This document shows positions 18,039 to 30,467 of a stretch of DNA of 64,000 nucleotides, in pieces. The notes beneath the pieces are model-generated. The model was not told where the DNA came from and made no database searches. It saw nothing but the letters and a program-made list of their open reading frames with translations. The DNA comes from Massilia phosphatilytica (GTDB lineage: Bacteria; Pseudomonadota; Gammaproteobacteria; Burkholderiales; Burkholderiaceae_D), in the NCBI RefSeq assembly GCF_002968015.1, contig NZ_PUIP01000002.1, forward strand, positions 434,001 to 498,000, given 5' to 3'. The translations under genes were made by a program, and so were the position numbers. Position 1 is the first letter of the stretch; each line of letters opens with the position of its first letter.

Positions 18039-18743
18039 TCAGCGTATCGTCGAAGGTACGGAGGAATGGTCCGCGATGGCGATCGCGGACCAGTGCACGT
18101 CGACCACCGGCGTGCGCGTTGCGCGGTCGCGGCGGTAGCTGTGGAAGGTCCAGCGTCCATCGTCGCGCGTGTGGCACATCGTGCATTCACCCCGGCCCGC
18201 CACGGCCTCTACGCCGGCACGTTCGAGCTGGCGGCGCACGATCGCGGGCAGGTCGAGCCGGCGCGGCTGCGGTGCGACGAGACTGGGCGCGAGGTCCCAG
18301 CGCGCGACGAAGCCGTCGATCACCTCCTGGCCCACTTCGTAGCAGCATGCGCGCGCGGCCGGGCCGAGCGCCGCGATCCAGTCGCCGGGATCGCCGCCGC
18401 GCGCACGCACGAGGTCCGCGAACGCCGCGACGATGCCGCCCAGCGCGCCGCGCCAACCCGCGTGCAGCGCGGCCACTTCGCGCCCGTCGCGCCGCGCCAG
18501 CAGCACCGGCACGCAGTCGGCGGTGGCGATGGCGAGCAACAGGCCGGGCCGGTCGGTGAGCATCCCATCGGCCTCGCCGCAGTCCTCGTTCGCGCGCGTC
18601 ACGACCGCGATGCGCGTGCCGTGGCGCTCGTGCTGGACGGGACGGCGCGGCCAGTAGCCGGGCAGCAGCGCGGCCATGTCGTCATGACGCGTGCCGAAGC
18701 CGTGCACGATGGCGGGGTGGTCGAGAAGCGGGCTGGTGAACAT
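18039..18743 (-). CDS. pgeF: Peptidoglycan editing factor PgeF (laccase-domain)
   Basis: A 234-residue YfiH/PgeF protein (older name: polyphenol oxidase). TADCVPVLL and LHAGWRGALGG supply the metal-binding Cys and His, and CTMCHTRDDGRWTFHSYRRD near the C-terminus completes the site. The family removes wrongly incorporated serine-containing muropeptide precursors in E. coli, and some members have purine nucleoside activity. In many betaproteobacteria it follows rluD; here it stands alone between the glycosyltransferases and a LysR gene. Confidence 0.92.
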   Translation of the reverse strand: MFTSPLLDHPAIVHGFGTRHDDMAALLPGYWPRRPVQHERHGTRIAVVTRANEDCGEADGMLTDRPGLLLAIATADCVPVLLARRDGREVAALHAGWRGALGGIVAAFADLVRARGGDPGDWIAALGPAARACCYEVGQEVIDGFVARWDLAPSLVAPQPRRLDLPAIVRRQLERAGVEAVAGRGECTMCHTRDDGRWTFHSYRRDRATRTPVVDVHWSAIAIADHSSVPSTIR

Positions 18744-18807
18744 GGCGGACTACGGAGGACGAATGGCGAAGTGGCGGCAGCATAGCATGGCCGCCGGTCA
18801 AGCGTTC

Positions 18808-19716
18808 CTAGCGCCTGCACTCGGCCTCCCAGTACGGCGGATCGCCGAACGCCTCCCTCAGCCATGCGCCCAGCGCGCGCAGCTTCGCGGACGGATGCTG
18901 GCCGTGCGGGTGCGCCATATAAATGTATTCCTGTTCGGCCTCGACGCCGACGTCGATGACGCGCAGCGTCCCCGCCCTGAGCGCGCCGCTGACGATGAAC
19001 ATCGGCAGCAGTGCGATGCCCAGCCCGGCGAGTGCCGCGTCGCGCATCATGTCGCCATTGTTCAGCACCATGGCCGGCCGTGCGCGCACGATGCGGGTGC
19101 CGCCAGGCTGCGCGAAGCGCCAGTCGGCCCCGCCGCGGTGCATGTAGAAGATGCCGCGGTGATCTTCGAGTTCTTCCGGCGAACGGGGTAGGCCGTGCCG
19201 CTCCAGGTAGGCGGGCGCCGCGACGAGCACGCGCCGGCTGGTCGCCAGTTGCCATGCGACGAGGTAGGTGTCCGCGATCGGACCGTGGCGGACGATGGCA
19301 TCGAACCCGTCCGAGGTCGCGTCGACCCGGCGGTCGTCCAGGTCCAGCGTCAGCTGGATGTCGGGGTACTTCGCGAGAAAGGGATACAGCGCGGGCCCCA
19401 GGTGCATGCGGCCGAACGTCACGGGCGCGGAAATGCGCAGCGGGCCGCTCAGCTGGCCGCGCCGCTCGGCCAGGTCGGCTGCCGCCTCCTGCACGTCGCG
19501 CACGATGCGCACGGCGCGCACGAGGAACGCGGCGCCGTCCTCGGTGAGCGAAAGCTTGCGTGTGGACCGCTGCAGCAGGCTCGCGCCGAGCGACCGTTCC
19601 AGCTCGACGAGGCGCTCGCTGACGACGGAACGCGACACGCGCAACCGGCGCGCCGCCTCGCTCAGGGAACCGCTTTCGGCCACCGTGACGAACGTGGCGA
19701 TGCCTTCCAGTTTCAT
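18808..19716 (-). CDS. LysR family transcriptional regulator
   Basis: A 302-residue regulator. The winged helix-turn-helix is at residues 1-60 (MKLEGIATFVTVAESGSLSEAARRL...SRSVVSERLVELE). The C-terminal effector domain starts near residue 90 (GPLRISAPVTFGRMHLGP), typical of the CrgA/DhcR-like subgroup. It is divergent from the alpha/beta hydrolase gene with 112 bp between starts, so that gene is a plausible target. Confidence 0.92.
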   Translation of the reverse strand: MKLEGIATFVTVAESGSLSEAARRLRVSRSVVSERLVELERSLGASLLQRSTRKLSLTEDGAAFLVRAVRIVRDVQEAAADLAERRGQLSGPLRISAPVTFGRMHLGPALYPFLAKYPDIQLTLDLDDRRVDATSDGFDAIVRHGPIADTYLVAWQLATSRRVLVAAPAYLERHGLPRSPEELEDHRGIFYMHRGGADWRFAQPGGTRIVRARPAMVLNNGDMMRDAALAGLGIALLPMFIVSGALRAGTLRVIDVGVEAEQEYIYMAHPHGQHPSAKLRALGAWLREAFGDPPYWEAECRR

Positions 19717-19828
19717 GGTCGTGCCCCCGTTGTTCGGCGTTTCCGAATTGCTGTTGCGGTATTTGGCGACTAGTCCGGCTGCTCATCCTAAACCATACTG
19801 GCCGTCACCCCAAGAGCAGGAGATCGTC

Positions 19829-20752
19829 ATGTTCCCACGCATCGCAACGGCCGCGGCCGTCCTTTCCCTTTCCGTGGCCCTGAGCCAGCCCGCGGCGGCC
19901 GCCGTCCAGCCCTTCCCGTCCGCGTTCAAGGCGCAGACCATCCAGGCCGGCGACGCTGCCCTGCATGTCGTCAGCGGCGGTCACGGCCCCGCCGTCGTGC
20001 TGCTCCACGGCTTCGGCGACACCGGCGCCATGTGGTCGCCGCTGGCCGCCCGCCTGGCGGTAAATCACACCGTCGTCGTGCCGGACCTGCGCGGCATGGG
20101 GCTGTCCTCGCACCCGGCCGGCGGCTACGACAAATGGACGCAGGCCGGCGACATCCGCGCCGTCCTCGACAAGCTCGGCATCGACCATGCCGCCGTCGTC
20201 GGCCACGACATCGGCACGATGGTCGCCTTCGCCTATGCGTCGCGCTATCCCGACCGGACGGACCGGCTCGTCGTGATGGATGCGCCCGTGCCCGGGATTC
20301 CGCCGTGGGAACAAATCGTCCGCAACCCGTTGTTGTGGCATTTCTCGTTCGGCGGCCCGGACGCCGAGCGCCTCGTCGCCGGCCGCGAGCGCATCTACCT
20401 GGACCGCTTCTGGAACGAATTCGCCGGCGACCCGAAGAAGGTCGACGAAGCGACCCGTACTTATTATGCGAAGCTGTACGCCCGCCCCGGCGCCATGCAC
20501 TCGGCCTTCGCCCAATTCCTCAGCTTCCCCAAGGATGCCGGGGACAACCAGAAAGTCCTCGCCAACAAACTGCCGATGCCCGTGCTGGCGATCGGCGGCG
20601 CCAAGTCGTTCGGCGCCAACGAGGCGGTCGTGATGCGCAATGCGGCCACCAACGTCACCGAAGTGGTCATTCCGGATGCCGGGCATTGGCTGATGGAAGA
20701 AGCGCCGGAGGCGACGATGAAGGCGATCCAGGGGTTTGTCGACGGAAAATAA
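19829..20752 (+). CDS. Exported alpha/beta hydrolase, epoxide-hydrolase-like
   Basis: A 307-residue protein with an N-terminal signal peptide (SLSVALSQPAAAA, cleavage near residue 25). HGFGDTGAMW forms the oxyanion region. VVGHDIGTMVAFAYA contains the nucleophile elbow G-H-D-x-G with aspartate rather than serine, as in epoxide hydrolases and haloalkane dehalogenases. DAGHWLMEEAPE supplies the histidine. The substrate is unknown; the export signal is shared by many annotated fluoroacetate-dehalogenase-like proteins. The upstream LysR gene is divergent. Confidence 0.85.
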   Translation: MFPRIATAAAVLSLSVALSQPAAAAVQPFPSAFKAQTIQAGDAALHVVSGGHGPAVVLLHGFGDTGAMWSPLAARLAVNHTVVVPDLRGMGLSSHPAGGYDKWTQAGDIRAVLDKLGIDHAAVVGHDIGTMVAFAYASRYPDRTDRLVVMDAPVPGIPPWEQIVRNPLLWHFSFGGPDAERLVAGRERIYLDRFWNEFAGDPKKVDEATRTYYAKLYARPGAMHSAFAQFLSFPKDAGDNQKVLANKLPMPVLAIGGAKSFGANEAVVMRNAATNVTEVVIPDAGHWLMEEAPEATMKAIQGFVDGK

Positions 20753-20779
20753 AAAAGCCCGCCGGATGGCGGGCTTTGT
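20752..20779. terminator. Shared terminator between hydrolase and nrdB
   Basis: AAAGCCCGCC-GGAT-GGCGGGCTTT is a perfect 10-bp stem. Read on the minus strand it is followed by six T, so it is strongest for nrdB; the plus-strand tail (TTTGTCATT) is weaker but usable. Confidence 0.88.
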
Positions 20780-20801
20780 CATTGGCGGGCAGGCGCCGGG
20801 A

Positions 20802-21902
20802 TCAGTCCCAGTTCAGCGCACCACCGGTCTGGTACTCGGTCACGCGCGTCTCGAAGAAGTTGCGCTCCTTCTTCAGATCGATCATCTCGCTCATCCACGG
20901 GAACGGGTTTTCCTCGTTCGGGAACAGCGCGTCGAGGCCGATCTGGACGGCGCGGCGGTTCGCGATGAAGCGCAGGTAGCCCTTGAACATGGCCGCGTTC
21001 AGGCCCAGCACGCCGCGCGGCATCGTGTCTTCGGCGTAGCGGTATTCCAGGTCGACGGCCTGCAGGAACAGCTGCTTGATCTCTTCGCGGAATTCCGGCG
21101 TCCACAGCTGCGGGTTTTCCATCTTGATCGTGTTGATCAGGTCGATGCCGAAGTTGCAGTGCATCGACTCGTCGCGCAGGATGTACTGGTACTGCTCGGC
21201 GGCACCCGTCATCTTGTTCTGGCGGCCCAGTGCCAGGATCTGCGTGAAGCCGACGTAGAAGAACAGGCCTTCCATCAGGCAAGCAAACACGATGATCGAG
21301 CGCAGCAGCTTCTGGTCGTTTTCCAGCGTGCCGGTGTGGAACGTCGGATCGTTGATGACTTCGATGAACGGGATCAGGAACTGGTCCTTGTCGCGGATCG
21401 ACGGGATCTCGTTGTAGGCGTTGAAGATTTCCTTCTCGTCCAGGCCCAGCGATTCCACGATGTACTGGTACGCGTGGGTGTGGATCGCTTCCTCGAACGC
21501 CTGGCGCAGCAGGTACTGGCGGCATTCCGGCGCCGTGATGTGGCGGTAGGTGCCCAGCACGATGTTGTTGGCGGCCAGCGAGTCGGCGGTCACGAAGAAG
21601 CCCAGGTTGCGCTTGACGATGCGGCGCTCGTCTTCGGTCAGGCCGTTCGGGTTCTTCCACAGTTCGATGTCGCGCTGCATGTTCACTTCCTGCGGCATCC
21701 AGTGGTTCGCGCAGCCGGCCAGGTATTTGTCCCACGCCCATTTATATTTGAACGGGACCAGCTGGTTGACGTCGGTCTTGGCGTTGATGATGCGCTTGTC
21801 GTCCGCATTCACGCGCTTGGCGACGTCGGCGGCGCTGACTTCAGGATTGACGGCGGCGGGGGCCGGTGCGGCGGCCGGTTCATCGTCCCAGGAGAGAGCC
21901 AT
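20802..21902 (-). CDS. nrdB: Ribonucleoside-diphosphate reductase, beta subunit (class Ia)
   Basis: A 366-residue radical-generating subunit that houses the diiron site and tyrosyl radical. Conserved iron-ligand regions are visible: [23 protein letters not shown], then the helix with [14 protein letters not shown], and the region [21 protein letters not shown]. An alanine-rich N-terminal extension (residues 1-30) precedes the fold. It lies 81 bp downstream of nrdA in the same direction, so both subunits are probably co-transcribed and support dNTP synthesis under aerobic growth. Confidence 0.96.
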   Translation of the reverse strand: MALSWDDEPAAAPAPAAVNPEVSAADVAKRVNADDKRIINAKTDVNQLVPFKYKWAWDKYLAGCANHWMPQEVNMQRDIELWKNPNGLTEDERRIVKRNLGFFVTADSLAANNIVLGTYRHITAPECRQYLLRQAFEEAIHTHAYQYIVESLGLDEKEIFNAYNEIPSIRDKDQFLIPFIEVINDPTFHTGTLENDQKLLRSIIVFACLMEGLFFYVGFTQILALGRQNKMTGAAEQYQYILRDESMHCNFGIDLINTIKMENPQLWTPEFREEIKQLFLQAVDLEYRYAEDTMPRGVLGLNAAMFKGYLRFIANRRAVQIGLDALFPNEENPFPWMSEMIDLKKERNFFETRVTEYQTGGALNWD

Positions 21903-21983
21903 GATGTTTTTCCTTCTTGAATTCTTTTAGCGGCATCGCCCGGGAGGCCGGGCGACGCGTGGTTACGTTAGGGTTTCAGTCTA

Positions 21984-24896
<2,913 letters not shown>

Positions 24897-25088
24897 TGAG
24901 CCTCCCAGCATTGGCGTCACAGACTGCCACCGCCTTCTCGAATTAGGTAGATATGGACCCCTCGGAGTGAATCCAGGGAACGCTGCCAACTCATCAAAAT
25001 TGGCAAGTCGATAACTTTCTGCCGATAAAAAATAGGAGCTGCAATGTTGAGATAACGCAGTTGCGCCCCTACTCATCCTGTTCGGCAT

Positions 25089-25128
25089 TAAGGCCGTTGA
25101 CCACTAGATGTAGTAGACAACGGCCTTA
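25089..25128. promoter_or_regulatory. Strong hairpin in the nrdA leader region
   Basis: TAAGGCCGTTG pairs perfectly with CAACGGCCTTA across an 18-base loop. No T-run follows on either strand, so it is not a standard terminator. It sits about 190 bp upstream of the nrdA start, within a 450-bp gap that also carries a 9-bp inverted repeat (AAGTAAGCA at 25229, TGCTTACTT at 25268). A regulatory leader or protein-binding site for nrdAB is possible. I could not find a convincing NrdR box pair. Confidence 0.45.
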
Positions 25129-25346
25129 CAGACCTAATTGTAGTCGATGTCCGCGATTTTTATGAGCTCTGCGCGGAAGATTTTTTTCTTGACATCGATC
25201 AGGGCCGATACCTGAAGCCTCCACGGCGAAGTAAGCACTAACATTGATTTTATGGCGCGATTTGCGCTGCTTACTTATCGTGCAAAATCCGCCGTTTTGG
25301 CATTGCTGCGTTGGCGAAAAGACCACGCACGCTTCAACCTTCCACC

Positions 25347-26780
25347 TTACGGTTCGGGCGCGTGGATATCCAGTTTCTGCATCTGGTAGCGCAGCTGCCG
25401 GACACTGATGCCGAGCAGGCTCGCGGCCTGCGTGCGGTTGAACTGGGTCTGGTTCAGCGCGCGCAAAATGATGTCGCGCTCGACCTGGCTCAGGTAATCC
25501 GGCAGGTTGCTCGGCAACGCATCGTCGGCCAGCGGCGGTGGCGGCGCGGCCGGTTCCGGTGCGGCGTCCGCCGGCGGCGGCGGCGCGGCGGGCGCGCTGT
25601 CGACCTGCGGCACGACGGCCGCATCGCCCAGCTTCGCGCCCTTCAACAGCAGGTCGCCCACCTCGATCACGCCATCGTCCGCAAACGCGAGCGCGCGTTC
25701 CAGCACGTTTTCCAGCTCGCGCACATTGCCCGGAAACGCATAGCCGCGCAACGCCTCCAGCACACCGGGACCGAGGCGCGCCCCGCCCGGCCCGGCCAGG
25801 CGCGCGAGGATGGCATCCACCAGCAGCGGCAGATCGTCCAGGCGCTCGCGCAGCGGCGGCAGCGTGAGTTCGATGACGTTCAGGCGGTAGAACAGGTCCT
25901 GGCGGAAACTGCCGCTCTCCACGCATCTGGCGAGATCCTTGTGCGTGGCGCTGATGATGCGCACGTCGACCGGTTCCTCGACCGTCGCGCCGATCTTGCG
26001 CACGCGCCGTTCCTGGATCGCGCGCAGCAGCTTCACCTGCATCGCGAGCGGCAGGTCGGCCACTTCGTCGAGCATCAGAGTGCCGCCGTTGGCGGCCTGG
26101 AAAAAGCCGTCGCGCTCGTCGTTCGCGCCCGTGAAGGCGCCCTTGCGGTAGCCGAAGAACTCCGCTTCCATCAGCGCTTCGGGGATCGCGCCGCAGTTCA
26201 CGGCGACGAACGGTTTGCCCGCGCGTGCGCTCTGGGCATGGATCTCGCGCGCGGCCAGTTCCTTGCCGCTCCCGGACTCGCCGTTGATGGCGATCGGCGC
26301 CTGCGAGCGGGCCAGCCGCGCGATCTGCGCGCGCAACGACTGCATCGCGGGCGATCGGCCGATCAGGCGCGATGTTTCTCCGGCCTGGCTGGCGGCCGGT
26401 GCCGCCGCGGGGTCGGACAGTTTCAGCGCCGCGCGCACCATCGCACGCAGGTCGTCCAGCACGACGGGCTTCGACACGTAGTCGAACGCACCGGCCTTCA
26501 GCGCCACGACGGCATTCTCGGCACTGCCATACGCGGTGATCACCGCGATGGGCGTGCTCTTATGATTGGCCGCCACCTCGCGCACGAGTTCCAGCCCCAG
26601 GCCGTCGGGCAGGCGCATGTCGGTCAGCACCAGCGCAAACGCCTTCTGCCCCAGCAGCGCGCGCGCTTCGCGGACGGTCGCGGCGCTGTCCACGTCGAGC
26701 CCCATCTTGAGCAGGGTGATCTCGAGCAGCTCGCGCAGGTCGGGTTCGTCGTCGACCACCAGGATGCGGGGTGAGCTCAT
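25347..26780 (-). CDS. pilR: Sigma-54 response regulator PilR
   Basis: A 477-residue NtrC-family activator. The receiver domain occupies residues 1-118, with phospho-acceptor Asp54 (TDMRLPDG). The AAA+ domain has Walker A GESGSGKE at 167-174 and the sigma-54 contact loop GAFTGA at 214-219. A proline/alanine linker follows, and a Fis-type helix-turn-helix ends the protein (NRTQAASLLGISVRQLRYQMQKL). PilR controls type IV pilin (pilA) transcription with PilS. The start at 26780 follows the pilS stop by 26 bases; longer frames run into pilS. Confidence 0.92.
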   Translation of the reverse strand: MSSPRILVVDDEPDLRELLEITLLKMGLDVDSAATVREARALLGQKAFALVLTDMRLPDGLGLELVREVAANHKSTPIAVITAYGSAENAVVALKAGAFDYVSKPVVLDDLRAMVRAALKLSDPAAAPAASQAGETSRLIGRSPAMQSLRAQIARLARSQAPIAINGESGSGKELAAREIHAQSARAGKPFVAVNCGAIPEALMEAEFFGYRKGAFTGANDERDGFFQAANGGTLMLDEVADLPLAMQVKLLRAIQERRVRKIGATVEEPVDVRIISATHKDLARCVESGSFRQDLFYRLNVIELTLPPLRERLDDLPLLVDAILARLAGPGGARLGPGVLEALRGYAFPGNVRELENVLERALAFADDGVIEVGDLLLKGAKLGDAAVVPQVDSAPAAPPPPADAAPEPAAPPPPLADDALPSNLPDYLSQVERDIILRALNQTQFNRTQAASLLGISVRQLRYQMQKLDIHAPEP

Positions 26781-26806
26781 GCCTATCTTTCCGTGACGGG
26801 TCTCTA

Positions 26807-28510
26807 TTAAACAGTGTCTTGCGCGGACGAAGCGGCGAACGTGATCACGAAGCGCCCGCTGGCCTCGCCCGCGCCGGCCGGCGCGTCGGGCCGCACGTCC
26901 TCGGTGCGGTATTCGTAGTCGAGCATCGCGCCGTTGTTCAGGCACAGTTCGCGCGCCAGGTACAGGCCGAGACCCGTGCCCTTGCTCGACGTCGTGTAGA
27001 ACGGTTCGAACAGGTGCGCCCGCACTTCCGGCGTGATGCCGGGGCCATCGTCCTGCACGTGCAATTCCATGCGGCCCGTCGCGTCGGGCACCGGGACCAC
27101 GCGGATGCTGGCCGGCTTGCCGCTCGCGTAGCGGATCGCGTTGCCGAGCAGATTCACGAGCACTTCACGCAGGTGCAGGCCGTCGAAACGCACGGTGCGC
27201 CCAGCCGCATCGCCCACCCACACTATATCACCGGCCATGCCGTGCATTTCCGTGAACTCGGCGCGCAGCTCGGGCAGGAACTCGTCCAGCGCCACCGGCG
27301 TGCCGTTCGGCTGCACCTTGCGCGACAGTTTCAGGATGTCCTCGACCATGCGGTTCACGCGCGCCACGTTGTCGTTCACGATGCGCAACAGGCGCACCTC
27401 GGCCGGACCGTGCAGGTCCTCGGCCAGCAGCGACGTCGCGTGGCCGATCGCAGACAGCGGATTCCTCACCTCGTGCGCGATGCTGGCCGTCAGGCGCCCC
27501 ATCGACGCGAGCTTGAGTTGCTGCGCCTGGTTTTCGATCGCGCTCACGTCCTGCAGGAACACGAGGCTGCGTTCGGCCGTCCCCTCCGGCGTGTCCACGC
27601 GCGCGAAGCGCAGCTTCAGGTGCACGGGCTGGTCGAGGCGGCCGCGCACCGGGCCTTCCGTCTCGTGCCAGCGCTTGACGGTGACGAAGCCGCCCGGCGC
27701 CGTCGCCGGCGCGTCGATGCAGTGGCCGACCCAGGCCGCGAAACGCTGCGCCACCGGTTCCAGCGCCGCCAGGTCGGCCAGCCGGAAGGTGGTGCCGTCC
27801 TCGCCCGGCTGCGTCTCCAGCCCGAGCATGCGGCGCGCCGCCGGATTGCCGCCGAAGACGGTGCCGTCGCGCCCCAGCACGAGGATGCCGTTGTCCACGT
27901 CGTCCACGACGATGCGATAGATCGCCTGCTGGATGCGGAGGTCGGCGCCATGCCGCGCGGCCAGTTCTTCCTGCTTGATGAGGCGCGCGGCCAGGCGGCT
28001 CACCACCAGCACGACCGCGAAGAACGCGGCGCCGGTGAGGCCGGCCTGGGTCAGCGGCGGCTCGTCCGCGCGCATGAAGATGCCCCAGGTGCTCTCGCCC
28101 AGCACGAACAGCGTGGCCAGCGCAGCCGCGAACAGGGCGAACACCAGCGGCGCGAGGATCGCGGCGCCGGCCAGCGGGAACAGGTACAGCAGCGCGAGGC
28201 CGCTGCGCATGCCGCCGGCGGCGAGGTACAGCAGCGAGATCGCGACGATGTCGACGATCACCTGGACCGACAACTGCCACAGGAAACGCCGCCGCCAGCG
28301 CTGGGCGACGACCGCGAACAGCAGCGCGGCCAGCACATAGGCGATGCACGTCTCGGCATACGCGGTGCCGTCGACGCGGCCGCGCCGCACGTCGATCGAC
28401 AGATACAGCAGCAGCACGAGCGCGATCACGATGCGCGTGACCGTGAGCGTTTGCAGCGAACGCCAGAACGTCGAGCGCGACTCGGCGGAAAGCGGCAGCC
28501 AGGGCGCCAT
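26807..28510 (-). CDS. pilS: Sensor histidine kinase PilS
   Basis: A 567-residue membrane kinase. Six hydrophobic segments occupy about residues 20-190. A PAS domain follows (NGILVLGRDGTVFGGNPAARRMLG). The HisKA helix has ASIAHEVRNPLSAIGHATS, with the phosphorylated His near residue 346. A HATPase_c domain ends the chain (QDDGPGI and GTGLGLYLARELCLNNGAML). In type IV piliated bacteria PilS senses membrane pilin and acts on PilR. Next to pilR and downstream of the ccsA-like/PP0621 pair, a conserved order in this family of bacteria. Confidence 0.92.
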   Translation of the reverse strand: MAPWLPLSAESRSTFWRSLQTLTVTRIVIALVLLLYLSIDVRRGRVDGTAYAETCIAYVLAALLFAVVAQRWRRRFLWQLSVQVIVDIVAISLLYLAAGGMRSGLALLYLFPLAGAAILAPLVFALFAAALATLFVLGESTWGIFMRADEPPLTQAGLTGAAFFAVVLVVSRLAARLIKQEELAARHGADLRIQQAIYRIVVDDVDNGILVLGRDGTVFGGNPAARRMLGLETQPGEDGTTFRLADLAALEPVAQRFAAWVGHCIDAPATAPGGFVTVKRWHETEGPVRGRLDQPVHLKLRFARVDTPEGTAERSLVFLQDVSAIENQAQQLKLASMGRLTASIAHEVRNPLSAIGHATSLLAEDLHGPAEVRLLRIVNDNVARVNRMVEDILKLSRKVQPNGTPVALDEFLPELRAEFTEMHGMAGDIVWVGDAAGRTVRFDGLHLREVLVNLLGNAIRYASGKPASIRVVPVPDATGRMELHVQDDGPGITPEVRAHLFEPFYTTSSKGTGLGLYLARELCLNNGAMLDYEYRTEDVRPDAPAGAGEASGRFVITFAASSAQDTV

Positions 28511-28518
28511 GCGGCGGC

Positions 28519-28806
28519 TTACCGGGCCTGCTGGTGCGCCTCGCGCGCGTGTGCCGTGCCGCAGTAATCGCGGCCATCGGCCCGCACGGCTTCCGACGCC
28601 GGGAAATAGATGCCGCAATGGGCGCAGCTGAGCATCGTCTCGGACTGGTCCTCGACGCGGCTCCACGTCTTGGCGTCCCCGCCGGCGGACGCCGGTGCCG
28701 GCCCGGCGGGCTGGCTTTGTGCGCGCGTCATCGCGGCGCGCAGTTTGCTGCGGATGGCGGCCACCACGAGGATGACGAGCGCAATCCAGAAAAGCAGTCG
28801 CGTCAT
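28519..28806 (-). CDS. PP0621-type small membrane protein with zinc-ribbon-like end
   Basis: A 95-residue protein with one N-terminal membrane helix (LLFWIALVILVVAAI), a polar linker, and a C-terminal motif MLSCAHCGIYFPASEAVRADGRDYCG with three cysteines of a likely treble or ribbon metal site. The family is known from Pseudomonas PP0621 but has no assigned role. The start overlaps the ccsA-like stop (ATGA), and it is followed by pilS after eight bases. Confidence 0.85.
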   Translation of the reverse strand: MTRLLFWIALVILVVAAIRSKLRAAMTRAQSQPAGPAPASAGGDAKTWSRVEDQSETMLSCAHCGIYFPASEAVRADGRDYCGTAHAREAHQQAR

Positions 28807-29606
28807 ACGAACCCCCGGTGCAGAACGACTTCGAAAACGAACCGGCTGCCGACGTAAGCCAGCGCCAGCGTGGCGAATCCCGCCAGCGTGAAGCGCAGCG
28901 CGGTCTTGCCGCGCCAGCCGCGCCAGCGGCGTCCGGCCAGCAGCGCGGCGAACAGCACCCACGACAGCAGCGCGAAAAAGTTTTTATGGTCCCAGCGCAG
29001 CGCGCGGCCGAACAGCTGTTCGGAGAACACGATGCCCGACAGGACGGTCAAACTGAGCAAAATGAAACCGATGCCGATCATGCGGAACAGCAGCCGCTCC
29101 ATCGTCAGCAGCGCCGGCAACTGGTCGAGCGCGCCGGTGAACCAGCCCTTCGTTGCGCTCTTCGTGTGCAGCCGTGCCTCCTGCAGCGCCATCAGCACGG
29201 CGTGGAAGGCGGCGATCGTGAGCGTGCTGTACGCCGACACGGCGACCGCGACGTGCCAGCCGAACGCGGGCGACTGGGCCTGCACGGGCATCAGGTTGCC
29301 GGGAAACAGCGGCGGCAGGATCGCCGCGACGGCCGCGCACGGCATCACCATGCGGCGCATGCCGTCCAGCGCGAAATTGCGGTTTTCGATCCAGTAGGCG
29401 GCGACCGAAATCCATAGCGCGGCCGACAGCATGAACGCGAAGCCGACACGCAGCGTGCCGTTCGACACGATGTCCGGCCACAGCGCGGCACCGTGCACGA
29501 CCCAGGCCACGGCGGTCACGGCCGAAATGGCCGAGCCCTGCCGCGACGGCAGCAGGGCACATACCGCGTACAGGATTGCCGCGGCGATGAATAGGGTGAG
29601 TTGCAT
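28803..29606 (-). CDS. CcsA/YpjD-like cytochrome c assembly family membrane protein
   Basis: A 267-residue polytopic protein with eight or so predicted helices. It resembles the haem-handling CcmC/CcsA superfamily: a tryptophan-rich segment is visible (ALRWDHKNFFALLSWVLFAALL), as is the FGWHVAVAVSAYSTLTIAAFHA helix with the conserved histidine. YpjD/CorE-type members have no proven haem role, so function is an inference from fold. In related genomes this gene is usually divergent from ffh; here an ABC transporter operon separates them. Confidence 0.85.
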   Translation of the reverse strand: MQLTLFIAAAILYAVCALLPSRQGSAISAVTAVAWVVHGAALWPDIVSNGTLRVGFAFMLSAALWISVAAYWIENRNFALDGMRRMVMPCAAVAAILPPLFPGNLMPVQAQSPAFGWHVAVAVSAYSTLTIAAFHAVLMALQEARLHTKSATKGWFTGALDQLPALLTMERLLFRMIGIGFILLSLTVLSGIVFSEQLFGRALRWDHKNFFALLSWVLFAALLAGRRWRGWRGKTALRFTLAGFATLALAYVGSRFVFEVVLHRGFV

Positions 29607-29656
29607 ACGCGCGAGTCTACACCATCCCGCCAACGCGGGAACAGCTTGGCTTTTTA

Positions 29657-30466
29657 TTAATCGATGGCCGCGGCCTTGATTTCCGCGTCGTGATGGCGCT
29701 GCTGCTCCTCCATCACCATCAGCCCCAGTTCGCGCTTGAGCGCATTGAACTCGGGCGCCGCCGGATCGCGCAGGCGCGGCAGGTCGACGAGGATATCGCG
29801 CTTGATCGTGCCCGGCCGGTACGTCATCACGACGATGCGGTCGGCCAGGTAGATCGCTTCCTCGATGCTGTGCGTGACGAAGATGACGGTCTTCCTCAAC
29901 TCGGCCCACAGGCGCAGCAGTTCGTCCTGCAGGTTGCGCCGCGTGAGGGCGTCGAGCGCGCCGAACGGTTCGTCCATCAGCAGGATCGGCGAATCCAGCG
30001 CCAGCACGCGCGCGATCGCCACGCGCTGGCGCATGCCGCCGGACAGGTCCTTCGGATAGCGCTTCGCGAAATCCTCCAGCGACAGGAGCCTCAAGAGTTC
30101 GCCCACGCGCGCCGCGATCTGCGCGCGCGCCATGCCCTTGATCTCCAGGCCGAAGCCGACGTTCTGCTCCACCGTCATCCAGGGGAACAGCGCGTATTCC
30201 TGGAACACCATGCCCCGCTCCGGCCCGGGCCCGGCGACCGGCACGCCGTCGGCCAGCACCCTGCCCGACGTCGGCGGCGCGAAGCCGGCGATGGCGTTCA
30301 GCAGGGTCGACTTGCCGCAGCCGGAAGGCCCCAGCAGGCAGACGAACTGGCCATGGGGGATCTCGAGGGTGATGTCCTGCAGCGCGACCATGCGGCGGCC
30401 GTCCCCGTCGAACACCTTGCTGACGTTGTCGATGACAAGGTGAGCTTTTACGTCAGGGGCAGTCAT
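29657..30466 (-). CDS. ABC transporter ATPase (SsuB/TauB/NrtD type)
   Basis: A 269-residue nucleotide-binding subunit. Walker A is GPSGCGKSTLL near residue 43, the ABC signature LSGGMRQRVAIARVL follows near 140, and Walker B is ILLMDEPFGALD. The closing segment IEEAIYLADRIVVMTYRPG is typical of the nitrate/sulfonate/taurine class. It works with the adjacent permease and binding protein as a periplasmic importer. The permease stop is separated from its ATG by a single base. Confidence 0.92.
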   Translation of the reverse strand: MTAPDVKAHLVIDNVSKVFDGDGRRMVALQDITLEIPHGQFVCLLGPSGCGKSTLLNAIAGFAPPTSGRVLADGVPVAGPGPERGMVFQEYALFPWMTVEQNVGFGLEIKGMARAQIAARVGELLRLLSLEDFAKRYPKDLSGGMRQRVAIARVLALDSPILLMDEPFGALDALTRRNLQDELLRLWAELRKTVIFVTHSIEEAIYLADRIVVMTYRPGTIKRDILVDLPRLRDPAAPEFNALKRELGLMVMEEQQRHHDAEIKAAAID

Positions 30467-30467
30467 G

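Noticed and set aside
24897-25346. NrdR boxes upstream of nrdA
   Set aside because: No convincing pair of ACAC-ATAT-type 16-mers could be read by eye.
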